Below are positions 7,392 to 14,214 of a stretch of 16,153 nt of DNA, in pieces. The notes under the pieces are model-generated. The model made no database searches, was not told where the DNA came from, and worked only from the letters and a program-made list of their open reading frames with translations. Made by a program: the position numbers and the translations under genes. The stretch lies in contig DATBFX010000477.1 of NCBI GenBank assembly GCA_036558305.1, forward strand, positions 1-16,153, in the 5' to 3' direction. The stretch comes from DATBFX01 sp036558305 (lineage in GTDB: Bacteria; Chloroflexota; Chloroflexia; Thermomicrobiales; UBA6265). Position 1 is the first letter of the stretch. Each line of letters begins with the position of its first letter.

Positions 7392-8312
7392 TCAACCCGA
7401 CCGCACCAGGTCGTATTCCTGCATCTCGATCTCACCTGCGCGCGTCGCCCGCGCGATCAACAGCGACAGTTCGGGCGAAACGACCGGATGCGCCTCTGTT
7501 TCTCGTTCGATGACCTGCGTCGCACGGGCCACTTCCGTCAGCGTCGCCAGATCGAACAGGCGAAACAGCATCTCCGCGCCCGTGATCCCGGCCAACCGCT
7601 CAACCCGCGCCGCGAGCAGGTGACTCCCGGTCGGCGAGTAGACCAGGCGCTCAAATGCCGTGCCCGGCAACACGACGGGCTCGGTCTCGCCTTCGCGCCA
7701 GCCGGCCAAACCGTCCGCCCGCGCCAGCCACACCCACTCGTCCGAGAGCGCGACGGCCGTTCCCGCCAGCGGCGCGCCACCCTCGGTCCAGACCGATGTC
7801 AACTCCGCCGAGCCGTCACCCGGCACCGCGTAAACGGCCCGAAGATCCGGTCCCCCGCCACCCGTCGTCGCCACCACGCTGATGTGGGAGAGACCGGGAT
7901 TCGCCGCGACCGCGCAACGTTCGATGACCGGTAACACCGTTGCCGCCAGCGGCCCGTCTCCGGCCGGCAGCGACCAGACCTCCAACGCCCCGCTTCCGTC
8001 GCCGCCGAGCGCCAGCGCCAACCGGTCCCCCGCATCCGAGAGCGCAAACGCCCGGATGCGAGCCCGCTCTCGCGGCAGGTCGTACCGATGCTGCTGCCCA
8101 CCGCGAACGACGACGAACTCGTCTGTGGATTTCAGGATACCCAGCGACTCCCCGAACCCCGACAGTGCCAGGTCGACGACGTTTTCGTACGTCCCCGCAA
8201 ATCGCACCGTTCGGTCCGGAACGGAGACAACCTTGAATCCCTGGTCCACGGCATCGACCAGGGCGACCGCGCCGTTCGCCGAAACCCGCAGACTGGGATA
8301 GATCGTCACCAT
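7392..8312 (-). CDS. Beta-propeller (WD40/YVTN-like) repeat protein
   Basis: This 306-aa soluble protein is nearly all short beta-strand repeats. Typical blade elements are ALSDAGDRLALALGGDG followed by ALEVWSLPAG, RLVYSPTGSHLLAARV followed by LFRLFDLAT, and an N-terminal SLRVSANGAVALVDA. This fits a WD40 or YVTN-type propeller used for protein binding rather than catalysis. No signal peptide or membrane segment is seen. The ATG at 8312 is preceded by AAGGA, five bases upstream. It follows the annexin-metallopeptidase gene by 133 bp and precedes the 306-aa unknown gene by 10 bp. In this context it might act as a binding or chaperone partner for the upstream effector; nothing in the sequence proves that. 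Confidence 0.8.
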   Translation of the reverse strand: MVTIYPSLRVSANGAVALVDAVDQGFKVVSVPDRTVRFAGTYENVVDLALSGFGESLGILKSTDEFVVVRGGQQHRYDLPRERARIRAFALSDAGDRLALALGGDGSGALEVWSLPAGDGPLAATVLPVIERCAVAANPGLSHISVVATTGGGGPDLRAVYAVPGDGSAELTSVWTEGGAPLAGTAVALSDEWVWLARADGLAGWREGETEPVVLPGTAFERLVYSPTGSHLLAARVERLAGITGAEMLFRLFDLATLTEVARATQVIERETEAHPVVSPELSLLIARATRAGEIEMQEYDLVRSG

Positions 8313-8413
8313 TTCGATCCTTCGGCTCCGGTGAGCCGCCTTCGATTCCTGGTTCCTGCGTGCGTTTCCTTCGGGGTTTGACGTCGGGCGCGTTGTCAAC
8401 GTCCGAAGGGGCG

Positions 8414-8429
8414 GACCGCGAGCGCGGTC
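8414..8429. repeat. Short palindrome after the metallopeptidase stop
   Basis: GACCGC (8414-8419) and GCGGTC (8424-8429) pair around a 4-nt loop. The hairpin sits 16 bp downstream of the 828-aa gene's stop (minus strand). There is no U-run, so it may only stabilise or attenuate the transcript before the propeller gene. Confidence 0.35.
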
Positions 8430-8445
8430 TCCTCTGCAAGTCGCA

Positions 8446-10932
8446 CTAGTGCAGCGTTCCCCCAAACGTCTGCAAGAGCGTCTTGAGGTTCGCCGCGGGT
8501 ATCGATCTGGCATTGTAGACGTAGAACCGGGTGCCGCTGGTCTGCGACGGCGTCCCCGGCGCCACGAAGCGAATCCCCTGGTTCTTGGTCTTCCCCGAGT
8601 CGTAGCGCCCGGTTGTCGAAGGGTACGGCGCGTCGGCCCCGAAATAGGCCTCGCTCCCCATCTTGCCCGCCGACACCGCCCGCTGCCAGGCGTCGTGGGT
8701 ACGGGTCATCGCGTGGAGCATCGCCTTCGTCGGGTCGTTGAGCTTGACGCAGATCGCCTGCCAGGCCGGATCCGGATCGGTCAATCCGGCGTGGATCATC
8801 GCCGACACCGCGGCCATGTCTTGCTGGTGGTCCGTCAGGGCGCCGCTGTACCCGCTCAGCACGTCTTCCGCCGCCTTTTCGTCGTCGCCGGACAGGTCGG
8901 CCCTGAGCATGTCGCGTATCCCCTCGATCTTCCCGAGCGCCTCGACCTGGGCCCGCGGCAGATTCCTGAGGGTCTTGCGAATCGCCTCCTCGTCCGTTCC
9001 CGCTCCCTTCGTCGCGTTCCAGAGCGCGACGACCTCCGCCGGCCAGTTGCTCTTGACCCCCCATTCGAGCATGAACAGCGCCTGCCAGAGATCGTGGCCC
9101 TTGAGTTCGGAATAGAGGATCCGGCGAATCGTCGGGTCGGTCTTCATCTGGGCGCGCTCGGCCGGGCTCGCCTTCTCGATCGTCTTGTACATCATTTTCT
9201 CGTCGCTGCCCCAACCCGCCCCCGCGGCAACGATCGTCTTGCGCGCCTGGGCGATGTTGACACCGAGCCAGGCCGGCGCCGCCCCGCCGTTGACGATCGT
9301 CGCGATGTGGGCGAGCGCGGTCGGTCCCAGGTGATCCTTCATCATCTCCTGGAGGCGGCCGGCGTTCGCCGCGTTGACCGCCGTCCGGTCGTCGGCGGTG
9401 AGCACATTGGCCGCCGCTTCGAGCTCCTTCAGCGGGGAAGCGGCCATGTTCGAATCGCGCGGGCCGCAGCGATCGAGCTTGGCGTAGAAATCGTCGATGC
9501 GGGGCGAGTTGACCAGATTGACCCCCTCCGGTCCCTTGTAGGCGTGGACGAGATCCTGGAACTTCTGACCGTAGACCGACGTGTTGTTGTCGTAATTGGG
9601 CCGCAACCAGACCGCGTAGACGTCGGTCGCGCTGATCCCGTACATGTGCACGAAGATGTCGCGTTGCTTGGCATTGTCGAACGGCGCGAGTGCGGGGTTG
9701 GTCGCCGTGCTCAGCAGATCGCGCTGCCCGTCGACCCAGTAAGCGCGAAACTCCGTCTTGTAGCGGTTCCAGCTCTCCAGCGGCGACTTGAACGACTCGC
9801 TCGCCCCCTGCTCCTTGTCGTGGCGATCGGCGTCGTGCTGGACCTCGTGCACCAGCACCTGCTCCAGCCTCGCCGCCGGCACCGAGAGGGGATCGTGGAC
9901 CCAGATCCGCCTCCCCAGGTGCTCGCCCTGTACGCTGGGTGCCGCGTAGTGGATGTTGCGCTCCGACTTGATCTGCGGGTCGTAGTCGGCCGCGTCGCTC
10001 GGGTATTGGGTGGTGTCCCCGAAATAGGCAACCTCGTTCTTGTGGTCTTGTTTCGTCGCCCGCGCGGCGGAGTCGTGCGTCGGGGTGAGGACGAAGAGGT
10101 CGTTCTTCGCCGCCACACCGGGCGTACTCGGTTCCAGCCACTCGCCGGTGTTGCGGAGTTTTAACGGGCTACCGGCCGACTTGTATCGGGTCAATTCCGC
10201 CTTCATGTGGGCGACGTTCGCCTTGTGCCGCACGATCGCCGTGGCGTAGCCCCCGGTCAGGACGTCCTTGGCCGCGGCCAGGTCGGGTTTCAAGAGGTGC
10301 TTCTTCAGCACCTCGTCCAGACCGGGAACGGCGGCGATGAGCTGAGCGTCCGCCGCGCTCAGCGATTGGATCGCCTTGAAAAAGCGCTTCTTGTCGACGC
10401 CGCCGCGATCCGTCGACGCATAAATCTCCTTGATCGCGGGCGGGAACGCCGCCTCGTTGCCGAAACGGAGGAGGAGTTGCGCCTTCCACAACTCGTGGTC
10501 CTTCATCTCGCTCTTGAGCAAGCGTTGGACCTCCGGATCGGTCTCCAACCGCGGCCGGTCGTTGCACTCCCGGATCGCGTCGTAGATCGCGTCCTCGTCC
10601 GTTCCCCACCCCGCCGATGCCCGCTTGATCCGCTGCTTGGCGACATCGAAGGTCATCGCCCGCTGGATCACCGTGCGCTGGACTGCCCCGGCCGGCATCG
10701 CCTCATCGTCGTTCTGCCGCTGGGCGATCGCCCGCGCAATCCGCGCATTGCCACTCGATCGTTGCCACTGCACCACGGTCGCTTGCCGCAGGACGGTCGC
10801 CGTCGGATGATCCAGGGCGCGGACATGGAACGTATCCGGCAGTCCGCCGTCGCGATCGCGCCCATCCTCCGCCGATCGTCGCACCGGCGGCGCGGTCCGA
10901 ACAGCGCGATGCTGCGGTTCTGCCCGCTTCAT
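8446..10932 (-). CDS. Annexin-like repeat / HExxH metallopeptidase, eCIS-effector-like, internally duplicated
   Basis: This is an 828-aa protein. The leader (1-92) carries QWQRSSGNARIARAIAQRQ and then VQRTVIQR, the QR...GN pattern seen at the N-terminus of eCIS-associated DUF4157-type toxins. Module 1 has annexin-like helical repeats (about 95-250) with GWGTDE at 108-113 and KDHELWKAQLLL at 144-155, then a peptidase domain (about 277-490) with HEVQH at 362-366 and a likely third zinc ligand at E394 (TEFRA). After a helical linker, module 2 repeats the layout: GWGSDE (573-578), KGHDLW (611-616), GAGTDE (643-648), then a peptidase-like stretch (about 738-828). It ends at the position aligned to HExxH, so only copy 1 can be catalytic. 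There is no signal peptide. The ATG at 10932 has GGGAG upstream; an in-frame start 10 codons earlier is possible. A duplicated DUF4157-free toxin or effector is my best reading. Confidence 0.85.
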   Translation of the reverse strand: MKRAEPQHRAVRTAPPVRRSAEDGRDRDGGLPDTFHVRALDHPTATVLRQATVVQWQRSSGNARIARAIAQRQNDDEAMPAGAVQRTVIQRAMTFDVAKQRIKRASAGWGTDEDAIYDAIRECNDRPRLETDPEVQRLLKSEMKDHELWKAQLLLRFGNEAAFPPAIKEIYASTDRGGVDKKRFFKAIQSLSAADAQLIAAVPGLDEVLKKHLLKPDLAAAKDVLTGGYATAIVRHKANVAHMKAELTRYKSAGSPLKLRNTGEWLEPSTPGVAAKNDLFVLTPTHDSAARATKQDHKNEVAYFGDTTQYPSDAADYDPQIKSERNIHYAAPSVQGEHLGRRIWVHDPLSVPAARLEQVLVHEVQHDADRHDKEQGASESFKSPLESWNRYKTEFRAYWVDGQRDLLSTATNPALAPFDNAKQRDIFVHMYGISATDVYAVWLRPNYDNNTSVYGQKFQDLVHAYKGPEGVNLVNSPRIDDFYAKLDRCGPRDSNMAASPLKELEAAANVLTADDRTAVNAANAGRLQEMMKDHLGPTALAHIATIVNGGAAPAWLGVNIAQARKTIVAAGAGWGSDEKMMYKTIEKASPAERAQMKTDPTIRRILYSELKGHDLWQALFMLEWGVKSNWPAEVVALWNATKGAGTDEEAIRKTLRNLPRAQVEALGKIEGIRDMLRADLSGDDEKAAEDVLSGYSGALTDHQQDMAAVSAMIHAGLTDPDPAWQAICVKLNDPTKAMLHAMTRTHDAWQRAVSAGKMGSEAYFGADAPYPSTTGRYDSGKTKNQGIRFVAPGTPSQTSGTRFYVYNARSIPAANLKTLLQTFGGTLH

Positions 10933-11356
10933 GGCAATCTCCCAATCGAGGACCGGTGCCAATCAATTCGGCGCAATCGCATCTCAGTGGCAACCACACA
11001 CAACCGGGCCGTGCGGCAATCCTGCCGGACCGACCCGTCGCTGGTACTCCAAGCATAGCCCGCCGCTGCTGCGCCCGCATCGGCAAGATTGCCCATCACG
11101 CATGCCGACGGGACCGTCCCGGTCGCCTTCCCGACGCCGGCGTTTCGTCCAGGTCATCTGCAAAGTCCGGACGCGCGACCGAGTGCCCCTACGAAACCCG
11201 CATCGCGCCCGATCCCAAAACCGGAGGCGCCCCACGCGGCCTCGCCACGCCGCCCCACGGGGATCGCCTCCGCCCCACCACAAAGCCCCTACACAACGGC
11301 CGCCTCCGCCGCCGAACCGAATCGGTGACGGCGGGGCAACCGCTGCTCGCTTGCCT
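10933..11356. other. 424-bp gap between the inhibitor-like gene and the metallopeptidase gene
   Basis: No supported gene lies here. The minus-strand leader before 10932 holds the GGGAG ribosome site. I could not find a well-spaced -35/-10 pair; TATGCT near 11055 lacks a matching -35. An imperfect stem-loop sits at 11306-11334. The gap is long enough for a separate promoter, so the metallopeptidase gene may not share a transcript with the peptidase-inhibitor pair. Confidence 0.5.
11306..11334 (-). terminator. Weak stem-loop after the inhibitor-like gene
   Basis: CCGCCG (11306-11311) and CGGCGG (11329-11334), plus inner CCGA/TCGG arms, form a hairpin with a 3-nt bulge 22 bp after the stop of the 117-aa gene on the minus strand. 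No U-run follows, so this is at best a weak or rho-assisted terminator. Confidence 0.25.
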
Positions 11357-11710
11357 CTACGGGTTATCGACGACCGTCACCCGCAACTCGTGCGTCGCGG
11401 TCGGGTGCGCCGGATCGAAGGAGCGCGCCAGCACGAGGCGCCAGGTCGCTTCGCCGCGCGCCAGCCCGACCACCACCGCCACCTCCGGCACCATCACCAG
11501 CGCGGGCGGCTCGGCCGTCCCATCGGCCGGCCGCATCGGCGCCGCCGGCGCCCCGCCGAGTTCGACCGAGACGCGGGCCACCTCTTCGCCGCTGACGGGC
11601 GTGGCCGACCAGGCATTCCCCGAACCGGCGTAGGAGGGGAGCGGAATCTCCCGTCTCCCCCCCACCGCCACCGTCACGTGTCGCGGTAGTGCCGAAAGGT
11701 CGATGCTCAT
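11357..11710 (-). CDS. Chagasin-like (I42) cysteine peptidase inhibitor homologue
   Basis: This 117-aa beta-rich protein aligns by eye with chagasin-family inhibitors, which block papain-like peptidases by inserting three loops into the active-site cleft. It has VTVAVGGRREIPLPS followed by AW at about residues 12-34, matching the chagasin opening (LTVAVGELVEIQLPS...GFAW). It ends with TWRLVLARSF and ELRVTVV, matching the C-terminal strands. The inhibitory loops are altered: the NPTTG motif reads YAGSG, and RPW reads RSF. No signal peptide is present. Its ATG (11710-11708) overlaps the TGA of the C1A peptidase gene (11709-11707), a direct sign of translational coupling and matched dosage. A protective, immunity-type role toward that peptidase is inferred from the family plus this overlap. 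An unrelated Ig-like domain is the alternative. Confidence 0.7.
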   Translation of the reverse strand: MSIDLSALPRHVTVAVGGRREIPLPSYAGSGNAWSATPVSGEEVARVSVELGGAPAAPMRPADGTAEPPALVMVPEVAVVVGLARGEATWRLVLARSFDPAHPTATHELRVTVVDNP

Positions 11711-13680
11711 GCCGGTCCGATCACCGGGCCTTCGTGCCAACCGGACCCGTCCCGCCAGTAGTGCTGGAGTTGGCCGTCGGTCCGCAGCACGATCACCTCG
11801 AGATTCATGCCCCACGAACCTTCGCACATCCCGGCCACCGCCGCCACGTCGTGCCCAAAGTCGGCGCTGTGCCGCCACCCGAAGTCGCCGCCGGCCGAGT
11901 TCCAGCGCCACCAGTGCTGCACCCGTCCGCCCACGGCCACGCACAACTCGAAGTTGCCGTTGGGGCCGAGTTCGTTCTGCATACCGTACTGGCCCTGGAT
12001 CATCACCGGCGGGGAGACGACACCGGCGCCGAAGAACGCCCCGGCGTTCCAGACGAACGTGCTCTCGTTCCGCCAGAAGTGTTGCATCAGACCGTCCGTC
12101 CGGACGGCCACGCATTCCAGGTTGCCGTGGGGCGAACCGAACGTCCCCTGGACCAGCGTCGCACCCGACCGCGCGATGTTGGTCCCGAAGCGCGCGCCGT
12201 TGTGCCACCCGCCGCCGTCTCGCCAGACGTGCTGGAGCTGGTTACCCACCGAGACGACGACTTCGAAGTTGCCCGGCGCGCCGTAGTCGCCCTGGACAAA
12301 ACCGGGCACCCCGCTGCACCCGGTCGGTCCGAACACGCCGCCGTCGTTCCACGGCCCGCCTCCGCCGCCTCCGGTCCACCAGTGGTGCAGGCGACCGCCC
12401 GTGGTCGTGTAGACGAGTTCCATGTTCCGGTTGAAGGTGGTCCCGATCAAGGTCGGGCAGACCGCCGCGTCGGTCGCAAACGATTTCCCCACTCCCCACG
12501 TCCAGGGCGGGCCACCTTCGCGCCACCGGTGCTGCACGCGCGAGCCGTTGGCGCCGGCCACTTCGAGGTTGCGATGCAGCGCCCCGTTGCCGCTCTCGTA
12601 GAGGTTCCCGTTGTGGAGCCGACGCTTGGTCCACGGGTCGGGGTTGGTATTGCGAACGCCGTAGCGGCCGAAGCTATCGATCCGGCACTCGCCGTAGGCG
12701 ATCCACCCAAAACCGTTCATGCCCCACCACGTGCCCCAGGAGTTCTTGCACAGCCACGCCCCGAGCGTATCGCTGTAGCCGACGATCAGGAACAGGTGGC
12801 CGCCCCGGAAGGCGTTGGTCGGGGCGGTGCTACGCCGGTAGACGGTGCTCCCGATCGCGCTGAAATCGTTGTAGACGTCGATGTAGGTCACCAGCGGACC
12901 GACGGTGTCCAACCAGTTCTTGGAGTCGGCGACCGAAACGACGTCGAAGGCCGGACCGCGGACCGAGCGGCCGTTGCGATCGGGCGTCGGCGTGTAGGGA
13001 GGATTGTCGGTGCGCCACGGGAAGGAACCGGGATCGCAGATGCCGTGGGCGGCGAAGAAAGCCGAGACTTCGTCCTCGTTGCCGAGGTCGGCGCACATCT
13101 TGCCCACGCCGCGGTGGACGTCGCCCTCCGAGAGACGGGTCCAGGTCGCGTGCTCGATCCGCACCATCGCCTCGACGAGCGCGGTGCCCGCGAACGCCCA
13201 GCAGGCGTTGCACGGGTTTTGGTCCCTGATGCTGGTGATCCAGTTCTGCCCCCACCGGTTGCGCCAATCGAGCGCGCTGGGCGGTGTTCCCGCCTCGGGC
13301 GGTTTCGGGGCCTTCGCTGCTTCGACGGAGTCCTCCAACCCGAGTCGCCGCAATTGGGCGAGCGGGTAGACCTCCTGCACCGCGTCGAGTTTGACCAAAC
13401 CCCGCTCGGCGCGGCGCACCGCGAGGTACGGATTGCTGCCGATGCCGAGACTCCGCAGGTTGAGTTTGGGCGCCTTCTCCGTCGGGATGAGCCCCTCCTC
13501 GGTTGCCCCCAAGGGATAGAGCGGCAGCCGGACGTAGTCGGGCAAATCGGCCCGCGGTTGCCACCCGAGTTGCTCGGACTCGATCAACGCGCGCACGTCG
13601 CCGTACGTCAGGGGTGCCGGGGTCTGTTCCTCGGTTGCCGAAGGAGCCGAGGGAGACGAGGTCTGCTTCTTCCGCGCCAC
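11707..13680 (-). CDS. Papain-family (C1A) cysteine peptidase with C-terminal PLL-like lectin propeller
   Basis: This 657-aa protein has a Ser/Pro/Thr-rich N-terminus without signal peptide, then a possible propeptide-like region (about 24-130). The peptidase domain (about 133-348) begins ALDWRNRWG. It keeps the oxyanion Q154 and nucleophile C160 in DQNPCNACWAFA, catalytic H295 in GGHLFLIVGYSD, and N313 in KNSWGTWWG, so it should be active. Residues about 356-657 carry six repeats of the form N-[LFM]-E...[QH]-H-x-W, starting near 371, 419, 471, 520, 576 and 626. This matches the PLL-type fucose-binding lectins of Photorhabdus, which have seven blades, so it likely targets the peptidase to glycans. 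The start is GTG at 13680, with an excellent AGGAGG ribosome site. The stop overlaps the start of the chagasin-like gene. Confidence 0.92.
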   Translation of the reverse strand: MARKKQTSSPSAPSATEEQTPAPLTYGDVRALIESEQLGWQPRADLPDYVRLPLYPLGATEEGLIPTEKAPKLNLRSLGIGSNPYLAVRRAERGLVKLDAVQEVYPLAQLRRLGLEDSVEAAKAPKPPEAGTPPSALDWRNRWGQNWITSIRDQNPCNACWAFAGTALVEAMVRIEHATWTRLSEGDVHRGVGKMCADLGNEDEVSAFFAAHGICDPGSFPWRTDNPPYTPTPDRNGRSVRGPAFDVVSVADSKNWLDTVGPLVTYIDVYNDFSAIGSTVYRRSTAPTNAFRGGHLFLIVGYSDTLGAWLCKNSWGTWWGMNGFGWIAYGECRIDSFGRYGVRNTNPDPWTKRRLHNGNLYESGNGALHRNLEVAGANGSRVQHRWREGGPPWTWGVGKSFATDAAVCPTLIGTTFNRNMELVYTTTGGRLHHWWTGGGGGGPWNDGGVFGPTGCSGVPGFVQGDYGAPGNFEVVVSVGNQLQHVWRDGGGWHNGARFGTNIARSGATLVQGTFGSPHGNLECVAVRTDGLMQHFWRNESTFVWNAGAFFGAGVVSPPVMIQGQYGMQNELGPNGNFELCVAVGGRVQHWWRWNSAGGDFGWRHSADFGHDVAAVAGMCEGSWGMNLEVIVLRTDGQLQHYWRDGSGWHEGPVIGPA

Positions 13681-14029
13681 GAGTTCTCCTCCTTGTCCGT
13701 TTGACTGCCTTGCTCGCGGCGGGGATGCCGCGACGATCCACCGGGCGAGTCGATATCAGGCCGTGGGCACCGCTCGCTCCGATCTGCGGGTCGACCGTCG
13801 ACAGATTCGGAGGGACGAGCCGGTTCTCACCACGGCTTGCCCGGTCCTCTTATCGTAGGGTCGTGGGCGGGGCGGCGCGTCGTAAAAATGCACGACAGGG
13901 CATGTCCCATCGGGGGGTGCTTAATTCCCATGACGCGCGAAGTTGGTAATGATCCATACCAATATCGATTCTTGCCGCTTGCGCTCCCGGCCGCCGGCGC
14001 GTTGCACAGCAATCGACCGTGGTCGTTCT
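13681..14029. other. Upstream region of the C1A peptidase gene
   Basis: No gene is supported here. Two small structures are visible. A 7-bp stem TCGCGGC/GCCGCGA (13714-13720 and 13727-13733) lies in the probable leader of the peptidase gene. TTGGTA/TACCAA (13943-13948 and 13957-13962) sits in an unusually AT-rich patch and could be an operator or part of a promoter. I could not assign a clear -35/-10 pair. Confidence 0.45.
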
Positions 14030-14117
14030 GTAGGGGCGGACCGCCGTGTCCGCCCTTTCCGATTGCGCGTGCGTAACAGGGCGGACAGCGCCCAGGGGGC
14101 ACCCGGTCCGCCCCTAC
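14030..14117. mobile_element. MITE-like nested inverted repeat (88 bp)
   Basis: Terminal arms GTAGGGGCGGACC (14030-14042) and GGTCCGCCCCTAC (14105-14117) are exact reverse complements. Inside them TGTCCGCCCT (14047-14056) and AGGGCGGACA (14078-14087) form a second exact inverted repeat. The size, nested palindromic build and intergenic site between an ABC gene end and the next gene's upstream region fit a non-coding miniature element. No clear target-site duplication is visible. It may also act as a terminator for the ABC transporter gene. Confidence 0.6.
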
Positions 14118-14214
14118 GATGCGACGTGGTGCGTCTCCTCTGCAACCCTCTCCAATCGCGAAAGACGCCCTCAAAAAGACCCGAATACCAGGCAAACCCC
14201 TGTACAACGCAGCC

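Noticed and set aside
8394..8399. TTGACA on the minus strand upstream of the propeller gene
   Set aside because: No acceptable -10 hexamer lies 16-18 bp downstream. It may be part of the GTTGTCAAC palindrome instead.
8406..8418. AGGGGCGGACCGC shared with the arm of the 14030 inverted repeat
   Set aside because: Only 13 bp of GC-rich sequence match and no partner arm lies nearby, so it is not enough to call a second element copy.
8449..10164. 571-codon plus-strand frame, and 581-codon minus-strand frame at 8396-10141
   Set aside because: Both overlap the annexin-metallopeptidase, which has recognisable domains and an internal duplication. The shadows are Arg/Gly/Val-rich with no motif.
11689..13704. 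671-codon plus-strand frame opposite the C1A peptidase
   Set aside because: It is antisense to a gene with an intact catalytic triad and six lectin repeats. The frame has no recognisable domain despite its length.
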